Shown: in pieces, positions 32,627-42,988 of the stretch
How positions within the stretch are numbered: the first letter of the stretch is position 1
Layout: every line of letters begins with the position of its first letter
From: Lingula anatina
Taxonomy: Eukaryota > Brachiopoda > Lingulata > Lingulida > Lingulidae
DNA length: 47,386 nucleotides
Direction of reading: 5' to 3'
Assembly (NCBI RefSeq): GCF_001039355.2
Contig: NW_019776101.1
Location: 37,639 to 85,024, forward strand
Position numbers and translations under genes: made by a program
The notes under the pieces: model-generated
The model's database searches: none
The model's input: the letters and a program-made list of their open reading frames with translations, nothing else
What the model was told of the DNA's origin: nothing

Positions 32627-33033
32627 TGTGCCGTAGATAATACTTTCGGGTCAAATGAGAGCCAGCCAAGGGCACATTTCGGGAACACCATTGATCACGC
32701 CATGTTGGACATTCACAGGTGTAAAACCAGAACAGAGCATCTCGGAAACCAAGGGACAGACGTAAATCATTACACTTGCGCGTGTCTTTCCTCATGAAGA
32801 AATGAGTCTTTTCAGAGTGGGACGCGACTTGATCAAGACAATTGTAGAGCACAATTAAATACACGGCCTTCTCTGCTTCTTTTTCAACACTATTATCTAT
32901 TTATTTATCTTTAATAATTGATTCCTATTTGTTTATTTATCCATCTTATAATAGCCTGGTTAACCTGCCTGGTTTACATAGCCTGGTTTACCTGATCCAT
33001 TAGTCTTACGTATCAAGCGGATCTGGGAAGGGA
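32627..33033. other. Host DNA between BEL and Gypsy insertions
   Basis: Joins with position 3886 across the BEL insertion. Contains short repeats of AGCCTGGTTTACCTG near 32955-32998. No gene recognised. Confidence 0.5.
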
Positions 33034-33038
33034 GGGCC

Positions 33039-33140
33039 TGTAGTATATTAGTTTGGGCTTGTCATGACGTGCGCCCTCTAGTGAGCATGTAAGACAGAAG
33101 CACATGGTTCAGTAATAAAGTCAGTTGTGAAGATATTACA
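33039..33140 (+). repeat. Gypsy 5' LTR
   Basis: 102 bp, unusually short. Contains a candidate AATAAA (about 33114). Identical to the 3' copy. Confidence 0.93.
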
Positions 33141-33154
33141 TTCTGGCGACAAGG

Positions 33155-36100
33155 ATGGCGAGGATTGGCCGTCTAAATGAATTTGACGATAGTAAAGAAA
33201 ATGTTGAGTGCTACATACCCAGATAGCAAGCATACGTTGGGCCAACGTAGGGGAATCGTTGGTTTGTTGGCACATAGTTGGCGTTGGTAGTAATACGTTG
33301 GCCCAACGTTGGCCCAACCACATCATAATATGCACAACATAGCTGCAATATGCTCACGTTGGCCCAACGTTGTTAAAACAACTCAATAGAAATGAATAAT
33401 GTTTCTGTTANTAGAGAGGTTAGAGCAATATTTTTTAGTCAATGACATAGAAAATGACAAGAAAGCTGCAGTGTTACTAACAGTTATTGGCAGTACAGCG
33501 TATGCAAAGCTAAAAAGTTTAACTTCGCCGGAGTTACCCAGCACGCTGAGTTATGACCAGCTGAAGGGCCATTTACAGAATTATTACGCTCCAAAGCCTT
33601 TGGTAATTGCTGAGCGATTCAAGTTCATGAAAAGAAACCAACTTGAAGGTGAGAAGGTTAGTGAATATCTATCAGAACTGAGACGATTGTCAACACATTG
33701 TGAGTATGGAGACTTTTTGAATCAGGCGTTGCGTGACAGATTTGTTTGTGGTCTGCTTCATGAAGGGACACAAAAGAAATTATTAGCAACCAAGGATCTT
33801 ACACTTGAAATGGCATTTGACGTTGCCATGGCCATGGAATTGGCACACTGCCATTCTCAGCAATTCAGACCGCCAATAGCAGAGCCAGCCAATGTGCATA
33901 AAGTAACTACTAGCAATTCAAAAGAGAGCAACCGACCAGCGGTAAGGAAAAACAAAAGTGTAAACAAATGCTGGCGATGTACAGGAAATCACTCTCCAAA
34001 TGACTGCAGATTTAAAGATGAGAAATGTTTTGTATGTTCTAAGGTAGGACACATTGCTAAGGTGTGTTGGGAAAGAGGGAAAACAGTAAATGAGGTCATC
34101 GAAGATACCTTAGAAAACCACTCTGACATTTTACACATTTATTCATTAAAGAACAACAGCAATAGGAAAGGGGTCTTCGTACCCATAGCAATCGATGGAC
34201 AAATAATACAAATGCAAATCGATACCGCAGCTGAGGTTTCAGTGATAACTGAGGACACATACAAGAAACATTTCAGTCATAAGAAACTGGGTTCAGCAGA
34301 TGTAAGGCTAAGAGCCTACAATGGGGAGACCATCCCGCTGATAGGGAAAATCACCGTGAATGTTGTTCATGAAGGGCAAAATCTCCAACTGCCACTTATA
34401 GTAGCAAAGGGCAGTGGTAAGCCGCCTCTACTTGGATATGGATGGCTACAAAAATTGAAATTAAATTGGAAGGAGATATTCGCCATATCACAGCCTCTGG
34501 TGCCAAATGTAGGAGAGGAGCTTATGAACAAATATGAAAATTTGTTCTCAGAGGGATATGGGAAAATTAAGGAGTTCAAAGCTCATATCAGAGTCAAAGA
34601 AGATGCATCACCTGTGTTCTGTAAGGCCAGGCCTGTGCCTTACGCATTAAAACCAGCAATAGAAGCAGAGTTGAATAGACTAGAGCAAAGTGGCATTATA
34701 GAAAAAGTAGATCACAGTGAGTGGGCAGCTCCCATAGTGGTTGTACCCAAAAGTGATGGGTCAGTGAGAATTTGTGGTGACTATAAAGTAACTGTGAATC
34801 AGGCTGTATCACAAGAACAGTATCCACTTCCCACGGCCAAGGATCTGTTCTCAACGTTGGCAGGGGGAACTGTTTTCACAAAGATCGATCTGTCTAGTGC
34901 CTATGCCCAGTTGGAGCTCGATGAAGAAAGTCAAAAGTATCTTGTTGTGAACACACACAAGGGGTTGTATAAGTTCAAGCGCTTAGCTTATGGAGTCAAA
35001 AGTGCACCTATGATCTTTCAGTGTGTAATGGATCAAATGTTGAAAGATTTTGATGGCGTTATTTGTTCACAAGATGATGTTTTGATCAAGGGCATAGAGG
35101 AAGATGGTAAACATGAAGAAGATATCAAAAAGGTTGAAAAAGTGTTACAGCGATTGAAGGAATATGGAGTAAAGGCTAAGAGAGTGAAGTGTCGCTTTCT
35201 GGAGCCTAAAGTTGAATATCTGGGACATATGGTGGACAAAGCTGGACTTCATCCTACAGAGGAGAAAGTCAAGGCTATTCGAGATGCACCCGTGCCCAAG
35301 AATGTACAGGAGCTCGAGTCATTTATTGGACTTGTAAACTACTATGGTGCATTTTTCAAAGACATGTCTACCACACTTGCACCATTAAACAGACTAAGGC
35401 AGAAGAATGTCAATTGGAAATGGACTGAGGAATGTCAAAAGGCATTTGATGCATGCAAATGTGAGTTAAGCAGTGACAGAGTGCTTACACACTATGATTC
35501 TCAACGCAAAATAAAACTAGACTGTGATGCCTCGGCATATGGAGTGGGGGCAGTCATTAGTCACATCATGGATGATGGTTCAGAGAAACCAATAGCATTT
35601 GCATCACGAACTCTGAGCAAAAGTGAACGCAACTATGCTCAGATTGAAAAGGAAGCACTAAGCATAATATTCGGTGTTACAAAATTTCATCAGTATCTGT
35701 ATGGAAGAAAATGGACTCTAGTGACTGATCACAAACCACTCCTTACCATACTGGGCCCAAAGACAGGAGTGCCTACACTCGCAGCAGCAAGAATGCAACG
35801 GTGGGCTATTATTCTGTCAGCATATGACTATGACATCCAGTATCGCAAGTCAGAACTACACAGCAATGCAGATTGTTTGTCGCGTTTACCACATGAGGTG
35901 TCATCAATTGGCAGTGATTGCACAATATATGTATGTGAAGTAGCTACAGAGCTACCACTTACTGCTAGTGACATAGCTGAGGCCACTCGGAAAGATTCTG
36001 TATTAAGCAAAGTCATGGATTATACGATGAGTGGTTGGCCAGAGTATCTAGATTCAGAGATACTCAAACCATATCATGTCAGGAGACATGAGCTTTCAGC

Positions 36101-37352
36101 AGAGCAAGGGTGTATCTTGTGGGGAAACCGTGTTGTGATACCAGAGATCTACCGTCAAACACTGCTAGAGGATTTGCACTGGGAGCACCCTGGAGTGTGC
36201 GCTATGAAAGCAATAGCAAGGAGTTATGTTTGGTGGCCAAATTTAAACAGTGATATTGAATGTAAGGTGAGAGAATGCAGCGCATGTCAGTCTGTGCGCA
36301 ACATGCCACCAGCGTCACCATTATACCCTTGGAAGTGGCCAGTTAGGCCATGGAGCCGTATTCATTTGGATTTCTTTTTTAAGGAAGGGAAAACATTCCT
36401 TTTAGTGCATGATGCACATTCCAAGTGGCTCGAGGTGATACCAATGTCTAATACAGATGCCGAACACACCATCGATGAACTTAGAATACTGATTGCATCA
36501 TATGGACTACCTGAGGAAGTTGTATCTGATAATGGACCTCAGTTCAGTTCAGATAAATTCCGGGAGTTTCTGAAAACAAATGGCATCAAACAAACCTTGG
36601 TTCCACCTTACCACCCCCAGTCGAATGGGGCTGCGGAAAATTCAGTGAAAAATGTGAAACGAGCATTGGAAAAACACTTGCATGATGTGAAGTACAAAAA
36701 TATGTCATTAAAGCGTAGATTAGCAAATTTTTTGATGCGTTATAGATCCACTCCTCACACTACCACAGGAAAAACTCCTGCAGAACTTTTTCTTAAGCGA
36801 CAGATTCGCACACGTTTCAGCCTACTTAAACCCAATTTGGCTGATGTTGTAGAGGAGAAACAAATGCAACAGAAACGACATCATGATAAAGCACCAGAAC
36901 GTTGTTTTCAGTGTCACGACCGTGTACGTGTCAGGGACATGACGGGCAGCAAGTTGGATAAATGGTTGACTGGATCGGTGATTAAAGTTTTGGGCCCAAG
37001 GAGATACTTAGTACAAACTGAGAAAGGACTAAAGCATGTGCATGTTGACCAAATAATACCTGCATTTGACCAGTATTGTTTTTCAAAGGTATTTTCATCT
37101 CCAATGGTGGAGATGCCTGTAATTAATGAGAATTTTGGTATGACAACCAGACATGTGTCAGACACACCAGTGCCTACCAGTCAGGTCACTGACACTGGTG
37201 ACATAAATGTAGAGGAAAATATTAATGTGGAAATTTCAGCATCTCCTGGGAAAACCCAAGTCACTACAGGTGACGAATCTGTAAAAATTAGCAATTTTGA
37301 AAGCAGGTACCCAGTGAGAAATAGAAAACCAAAAGTTATTGTTGATGTGTAA
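33155..37352 (+). CDS. gag-pol: Gypsy gag-pol polyprotein, interrupted in gag by a MITE
   Basis: Starts at ATG 33155 (MARIGRLNEFDDSKENVECY). It is broken at 33218 by a MITE and resumes at 33414 for 1313 open codons. Order: gag capsid; two CCHC knuckles (CWRCTGNHSPNDC, CFVCSKVGHIAKVC); protease (QIDTAAEVSVI); reverse transcriptase (FTKIDLSSAYAQLEL, LAYGVKSAPMIFQ, catalytic box SQDD where YxDD is usual); RNase H (DCDASAYGVGAVI, TDHKPLL); integrase with zinc site (HWEHPGVCAMKAI ... CSACQ) and DDE core (HLDFFF, SDNGPQFSS, NGAAEN). No chromodomain recognised. gag and pol share one frame. Without the MITE the protein looks complete. Confidence 0.93.
33218..33410 (+). mobile_element. CCCAGATAGC MITE with GTTGGGCCAAC palindromes, inside gag
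   Basis: Starts CCCAGATAGCAAGCATACGT and carries repeated ACGTTGGGCCAACGT palindromes. A single N (33411) marks an unresolved right end. The flanks TACATA and (N)TAGAGAGG imply a 3-bp ATA duplication if N is A. Same terminal word and layout as 11845-12020 and 22507-22677, with a different palindrome. Confidence 0.7.
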
Positions 37353-37575
37353 ATATTCAAAGCAGCAAAGAACTCAAAACACACTGTGACTATTAATTAC
37401 ACTGTCTTAAAAAAGAAGACTGTTGCATGACCTAAAAGACTTGTTCATAACTGTTTATGTTCATTTTTTCTTTTCAGTTATTTTACTACTGGTGTTGTGG
37501 AATTTTTTAACGGTGTTCTATTTTTAGTGTTTAACATATCAGTTCATTTGGGAATCTATAAAAGTGTCACTTACA

Positions 37576-37588
37576 AAGGGGGAAGGAA
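37576..37588 (+). promoter_or_regulatory. Gypsy polypurine tract
   Basis: AAAGGGGGAAGGA directly before the 3' LTR. Confidence 0.8.
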
Positions 37589-37690
37589 TGTAGTATATTA
37601 GTTTGGGCTTGTCATGACGTGCGCCCTCTAGTGAGCATGTAAGACAGAAGCACATGGTTCAGTAATAAAGTCAGTTGTGAAGATATTACA
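37589..37690 (+). repeat. Gypsy 3' LTR
   Basis: Identical 102-bp copy followed by the GGGCC duplication. Confidence 0.93.
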
Positions 37691-38506
37691 GGGCCCATCT
37701 CCACCATTCCCATTTTCTTCAACGCTGACCATAATTTCCCATAATGTATGAATTTTAAGAAATACTGGATCCTCGCCTACATATGCCTGTGTATTTTAAA
37801 ATTACTCAAAACATGCATCCAGTACCACTAAAGAAACCCTATTTAGTCATACAAGTAAATTAAAACGTACATTTTACCTATTTTGGATAATATTTACAGT
37901 ACAAAAACATTATATTTCAAAAACGTTCTCTCTCATAACGTTGGGCCAACAACAGGTACTTTTTCACCATTATCCCATGAAGTCGCAGGCAATATCTTAT
38001 GTGGAGATGAAGTCGCATTTTATCCTATGAAGTCGATTTGACAGTAAAATCAGAGCATTTTTCCCATGAAGTGGTAATATACCATGAAATATCTTAACAG
38101 ACGTTTATTCACTTGCGTCAGGCTAGTTCTTTTCCCACTCCCGCTTCAGTGAAAGGTGGGTATGGTTTATATTCCGCTGCTACTTCTGGTGATTAAGGGT
38201 GGTATGCCCTGGAATCCTTTCCCTACAACGGATCAAAATTTTACTATCATGAGATTACATGTTGAGCAGATTAGTTTTAACTTCGAAAAGAATTTTATTT
38301 ATATCTCAGCTTTCTCAATTTAAAAGATGAAGGTCATGGGTCTATAGACTAGGTCCTATATGCACCATTCAAACAATATATGTGACGAGGGTGATTTAGA
38401 GAATGTCATTCAGTTTGAAAAGAAAAAAATCAACGTAAAGTGTAGATTTATGTTTTCAATTTATTTAGAAATTAGCAGTGAACTTTAAGAACAAGTTACC
38501 GTTTAT
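37691..38506. other. Intergenic region, short ATCCCATGAAGTCG repeats
   Basis: Four spaced copies of a (T)CC(T/C)ATGAAGTSG word lie at about 37973-38068. A lone CGTTGGGCCAAC trace lies near 37938. No gene seen. Confidence 0.5.
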
Positions 38507-39052
38507 TTATCCGTATCTGTCATAATTCGTGGGCCTGTTTTCCCCACACGGTCCCGTGCAGTCGCAGCGCTGATATTTAAGGTCTGAATTACACTGGTAC
38601 TTCTGCCCAGACCTGCTGCTTCTCTCACACCTCTGGGCAATACACAGCTGTTTTCCGTCCTCTCCACACGAAGCCAGCAGCCATTTATTTTTGATAGACC
38701 TACACACGCCTCTCCCCATATAATCCTTCCAAACGCCGGTCCCAGAACCTTGACAGTTCTCAGCATCGTAAGGGCACTTCCGATATCTTTTGATAATGGG
38801 ACTCCAACACTTCATTCTGAATTGTATATTTCTGTATTCCGCGCGCGACCAGTTGGTGTAATCGATGCAGTTGGTGCCATCGTCCTCACACCGTTGGCAC
38901 TTTCGAACTCTAACTCTGTTTTGCCAAACACTGTTGCATAACCTCTTGCACGAACTCCACTCGCTCCAAGGACCCCTCTTGAATAAGTAACCATTAACTT
39001 TAGACGCAGCTACTGTTACTGCAACACAAATGATTAATGCACGCCAATGCAT
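38507..39052 (-). CDS. Secreted cysteine-rich protein A, 181 aa, thrombospondin-like start
   Basis: Single uninterrupted frame. Signal peptide at residues 1-21 (MHWRALIICVAVTVAASKVNG). The mature part starts with a thrombospondin type-1-like W29-S-E-W-S-S-C35. There are sixteen cysteines after the signal, enough for eight disulfides. Landmarks: CQRC (52-55) followed by a DG-x2-C step, CPYD-x-ENC-x-GSG (93-104), a CIAQRC, a CDC and the tail NYDRYG. One possible N-glycosylation site (N67-W-S). It is paralogous to 44974-45459, with every cysteine alignable, and lies head to head with it. I do not recognise the family. A matrix, defence or venom-like role is conceivable but unsupported. The ATG is the only one that gives a signal peptide. 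Confidence 0.85.
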   Translation of the reverse strand: MHWRALIICVAVTVAASKVNGYLFKRGPWSEWSSCKRLCNSVWQNRVRVRKCQRCEDDGTNCIDYTNWSRAEYRNIQFRMKCWSPIIKRYRKCPYDAENCQGSGTGVWKDYMGRGVCRSIKNKWLLASCGEDGKQLCIAQRCERSSRSGQKYQCNSDLKYQRCDCTGPCGENRPTNYDRYG

Positions 39053-39125
39053 TTTTTCTTTGTCTGCATATATTGTTCATAGTGAATTGCTCAGCAATAT
39101 TGAACGCCATAATGACAAGTTTTCA

Positions 39126-39280
39126 ATTCCGCATATTATGCGAGTACATGTGGTTAATCGTGTTCGTATTGTCATGATATAGTTAAATATATTATAGTAG
39201 GATTGCGTTCAATCACATCATACTGAAATTAGATATGGCGATGAACCACATGTAGGGCCTACTCGCATAATATGCGGAAT
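39126..39280. repeat. Hairpin MITE upstream of gene A
   Basis: ATTCCGCATATTATGCGAGT and ACTCGCATAATATGCGGAAT are reverse complements at the two ends. The match continues into CATGTGGTT / AACCACATG. It sits 74 bp before the gene A start codon, so it may lie in its promoter. Confidence 0.65.
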
Positions 39281-39536
39281 AGCATAAGTCTCAAACTACT
39301 GCGCATGCGCGAAAAGTACGCTGTTTGAAATAAACAAATGCATTTATTTTCTCTTCATTGTAATAGGGGAATTCCTTGCTCATTTATAGTGTCATATGTG
39401 GCACCAAGGGGATTTTCCACCCCTCCCCCACTCTTGATTAATAAAATTATTCATCGGGAGGGATGAAAATTATATTGCAAAATACATTAAAAATCGTAGG
39501 AAGGTTAATTGCAGATAATGCTGTGAGGATATTCTA

Positions 39537-39760
39537 GGGGGTCATGCCGATACTCCCCCGCACCGTTACTCCCCCGCACTAATACTACCCCGCACCGATA
39601 CTTCCCCTTAGTAAATTTTTGCATTATGCACATCGATACGATCCCACACCGATAGATCCCCGCATCGATAAATCCCCTCTAAAATTGCCGTTATATGCGT
39701 ACCGTTACTCCCCCGCACCGATACTCCCCCGCATCATTACTCCCCCTATGCAATTTCCAC
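39537..39760 (+). repeat. Left C5-rich tandem array of the foldback element
   Basis: Units of 15-16 bp with CCCCC tracts at regular spacing. The complementary strand has G5 tracts able in principle to form a G-quadruplex. Confidence 0.75.
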
Positions 39761-40189
39761 GAAACTGAGGGTCTGGGTAACGGAGAGTCAGCCCTCCATT
39801 TAATTATACAGGTCAGGGTCAGTCTACGTAAGTGGGTCAAAATCTAGGGCGGGGCTGAATTACCTATGCAAATTGATGGGAACCGGACTGTCTATCATGG
39901 GAGAGTCTGTCACTTCGCATCGATATTTTTTCACATAGAGATTTGAAAAATTGGTCAACGAGTCGGAAGCACGGCCTATATTGTATAAGAAATACTTTTT
40001 TCAAATGGAAAAACGTTTTGGATATTGGTGAGATATGTGGAAAAAAATGGCCACAGGGAGATCCTTGGTGATGTTGTTTTTATGCTATTGCGCGGTGCAT
40101 ACAAATTTTAATTGCTTACAATTGAACATCGGTATTGTACAAAAGAAGCCGCAAAGTTCCTAAAAAATCTTGGGCGACAACACATTAAT

Positions 40190-40680
40190 CTCGGTCACTA
40201 CCGGCCGCACGGGCTCTTTCGACCCGTTTGAGTCCAAATTTTGCTGAGAATCTCATGTGCCACGCAAGTCCTTTATGCAAAATTTCGAGTTTGCACGTAT
40301 GTAAGCACGTACGGAGGATACTGAACATTTCCAATAGATTCTACAAATAATCTTCAAACCGCGAGGCCGCAAGCGTAACTTGCTCCCTTCGCAAGGAGTT
40401 TGCGAGGAGTTTGCAAGTGAGACTTGCGTGGTCCAAGATGCACGTCGCAAGCAATGAAAGAGAAAGTGCCCTTTGCGTGTTGAGTACGACGCACGCCCTC
40501 ACATCTATGACAAAGTAAGTCGAAAACACGGCGGGACTGCGAGAATAAAAGGTGTGGTCACGACGCATGCTCGTGTCTCTACAATTTCGTTGTCCGACAA
40601 TTTTCAAAAATTTTGAATTTTGCTCAATTCAGATTCTAATATGCCTCCAAAAGACAAGTGAAAGAAGCTTTAAGAGCAGA
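40190..40680 (+). repeat. Decayed copy of the promoter-bearing repeat
   Basis: Collinear with 26604-27080: CTCGGTCAC-x-ACCGGCCG start, CACGTCGCAAGCAATGAA, GTGCCCTTTGCGTGTTGAGT, AATAAAAGG, TTTTGCTCAATT and a CTAATATGCC start region. It has local indels, and its frame stops after six codons. Confidence 0.7.
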
Positions 40681-41104
40681 AAAGAAGGTTGGAGGAAGAA
40701 AACTTAATAATTTAACAAAATCATCGTTGCCTGAAGAAAAGACATAGCTGCGTTATCTTAGATTAAAACTAACGTTGCCTTAAGTAAATAAATAAAAGGG
40801 CGTATAATATAAATACGGTAACTACAGTAGGAGAACAATATTAATTTTGCAAAAACATTTCTCAAAAATCACAAGGCAGAGCTGTAGGCCTACGTACTGT
40901 CAAGCTGCACACAAAATCTGAGATCAACTTCGTGTAACGTTCTTTATTTTTCCCAATATATTTCGAATAAAAATAGTCAATTCTGGGTCCCAAGAGGGTG
41001 GTGCATCTTGAAAAAAAAAAGCATTATAGAAAGGGATTTGAATCACGAATTGTGTTTACAAAGCCAAGGGAATCTTTGCTTTGGGGAAGTAGTGTTTTTG
41101 CGGA

Positions 41105-41262
41105 GAATTGGTACGCGGGAGTATCAGTGGGGGGAAGCATCGATGCGGGGATGTAAAGAAGCGGGGGAGTATCGGTGCGGGGGAGTATTGGTGCGGGGAT
41201 GTAAAGAAGCGCGGGAGTATCGGTGCGGGGGAGTATCGGTGCGGGGACGTATAGGCATGTAA
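41105..41262 (-). repeat. Internal G-rich tandem array
   Basis: Units GCGGGGGAGTATCGGT and GCGGGGATGTAAAGAA alternate. Same family as the end arrays, inverted relative to 39537-39760. Confidence 0.75.
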
Positions 41263-41673
41263 CCATATTCTAGTCGGGGGCGAACTCAGCCAATATAAAA
41301 ATTTTAACTTCGTCATACGATTTTGGAGCGCCTGTTCTAATTTTTGAAAGCGAGGCAATGGAACCAAACAATACGAATCTCATAAAAATTGATATTTTTT
41401 GATAGAGGTTATAGGCGTACATCAAAAGGCGACTCGTTTATTATTGTGATATGTAATAATAATTAATATAAAAGATACGATATTATAGGGTCTTGTCGAT
41501 GGCCTATTTATTAGCTTTATTGATTTTTTTAAAGTATTTGGAGATTAAGAACACAAAAGCTGAATGGTTTCAAATCGAGGCACCACGTATTAACCATGGA
41601 AAAGGTCAAGGACATTTCAGATCGCTGACGGTGCGCGCGCGCCGTCTGGTGTTAAGTCCGCGAATGACCGTTT

Positions 41674-41752
41674 GCAGTAACTGATTGTTGAGTTGCTGTA
41701 ACTGATTGTTGAGTTGCGGTAACTGATGTTGAGTTGCGGTAACTGACTTTTG
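41674..41752 (+). repeat. Tandem repeat, about 20-22 bp unit
   Basis: Four copies of GTAACTGATTGTTGAGTTGC variants directly before the Helentron-like copy. Confidence 0.8.
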
Positions 41753-41761
41753 AATCGTTTA

Positions 41762-42648
41762 TTGTACCACCAGCGTTAGCGCTGGCGGTACACATGGTTT
41801 TAGTCCCGTCCGGATCGTTCCGCCGGCTCCGCCGGCTCCGCCGGACGGCTACCGTTACCGCTTCTCCTCCTAGACGGTAAGGGCCCCCGTACCCATCTCT
41901 TGGATTTAGGTCACCTATAATCTCAACTCGTTCCACGTAAAATTTGGGCTTTGTCGGTTTTGGGGTCTAGGTGTGGCACTCATTGCAATGCACCCTTGTC
42001 TAAAAATGGCAAAATTAAATGCTAATTATCTACCCTACGGAAGGAATTATGGGAAAAATTTCTACAGACGGCTTTCCAAAAGTCATATGTGTAGATTTCA
42101 AATATGCCCTTGGATTTGACCTTTGACCTTTATTTCAAGGTCAAACGGGCCAAAAATTTCAAAAAAATGATTTTTTTACGAAAAAAAAAATTATTTGCCC
42201 TGTTATTCAGACACCACACAGACTTAACCAATAATATTATTGGAAAGTGTAACCCTTCAGGTCATCTTTCATCTCCGTGAATTTGGGGTCAATCGGTGCA
42301 TTTTCACGGGAGTAGCGGCCATAAGATACCGAAACTGAAAACTGTCTCTAATTCGGGAACCGTTAATGCTAGAGACCCATTCTTTTTTGCATTTTGTAGA
42401 GCATGTAAAGCCCAACACTGGAGGTGGTCTCNTACCTTACGATGAACTTAACTTTGATTGTACCATTTTTAGTCATGTATATTTTTTGCATATTTTGAAA
42501 ATTCTTGTTGATTGCATTTTTACAGCTTGTCAAGCACAAGACTGGTGGCTGTGTCCCTTATTTTGTGTATGTGGGGGTCTATACGAATGCGCTTGCTCCA
42601 GCTGGTGGTACAATATTCGGAGGCGGTATCGCCTCTCTGATGCTCTAG
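41762..42648 (+). mobile_element. Helentron-like non-autonomous element, 887 bp
   Basis: Both ends intact: TTGTACCACCAGCGTTAGCG at the 5' end; GCTGGTGGTACAATATTCGG, the hairpin GAGGCGGTATCGCCTC and CTCTAG at the 3' end. The 11-bp GTACCACCAGC / GCTGGTGGTAC pair forms subterminal inverted repeats. A T lies next to the 3' end. No coding capacity. A single N at 42432 marks an unresolved join, so the true length may differ. Confidence 0.7.
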
Positions 42649-42789
42649 TTGATTGTTAGATTTTGACGAATGACTAAAATGACCAAAACTAATTTAGTAG
42701 AATTAAGTTTAGATAGTTAAAGTAGGTTTTGGCTGTTAAATAGTGCCGATAGATTGTTGAATTGACGTCTGCATTTTTTGCGTGAATGG

Positions 42790-42988
42790 CGTTCCATAGA
42801 GTAACGGTGCGCGTATAACGGCAATTTTACAGGGGGTTTATCGATGCGGGGATCTATCGGTGTGGGGTCGTATCGATGAGCATAATGCAAAAATTTACTA
42901 AGGGGGAGTATCGGTGAGGGGGAGTAACGGTGCGGGGGAGTATCGGTGCGGGGGAGTAACGGTGCGGGGGAGTATCGGCATGACCCCC
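42790..42988 (-). repeat. Right array of the foldback element
   Basis: Reverse complement of the left arm with the same order of units and spacer. It carries four G5 tracts in a row on the plus strand. Confidence 0.75.

Larger units (their letters stand above)
33039..37690 (+). mobile_element. Ty3/Gypsy retrotransposon, compact, very young
   Basis: Two identical 102-bp LTRs (33039-33140 and 37589-37690; TGTAGTATATTAG ... GATATTACA), with the 5-bp duplication GGGCC outside (33034-33038 and 37691-37695). A primer-binding site candidate TGGCGACAAGG follows the left LTR, and the polypurine tract AAAGGGGGAAGGAA precedes the right one. One long gag-pol frame lies inside. No sequence difference between the LTRs means the insertion is recent. 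Confidence 0.95.
39537..42988. mobile_element. Foldback element with long inverted tandem-array ends, 3.45 kb
   Basis: Left end GGGGGTCATGCCGATACTCC; right end the reverse complement, closing at 42988. Each arm is about 190-230 bp. An arm has several 15-16 bp units (CCGATACTCCCCCGCA / CCGTTACTCCCCCGCA), a shared spacer TAAATTTTTGCATTATGC, then related units GATAGATCCCCGCATC. The interior holds another array (about 41100-41260), a decayed copy of the 26602-27467 element, and a Helentron-like insertion. No transposase seen. The flanks show no convincing target duplication. Confidence 0.6.

Noticed and set aside
32514-32864. 116-residue minus-strand frame next to the BEL 5' LTR
   Set aside because: A third of it translates the hAT-like MITE, and the rest shows no domain or splice pattern.
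33078-33335. Minus-strand frame rich in LGQRWANV-like words
   Set aside because: It translates the GTTGGGCCAAC palindromes of a MITE; such peptides are repeat artefacts.
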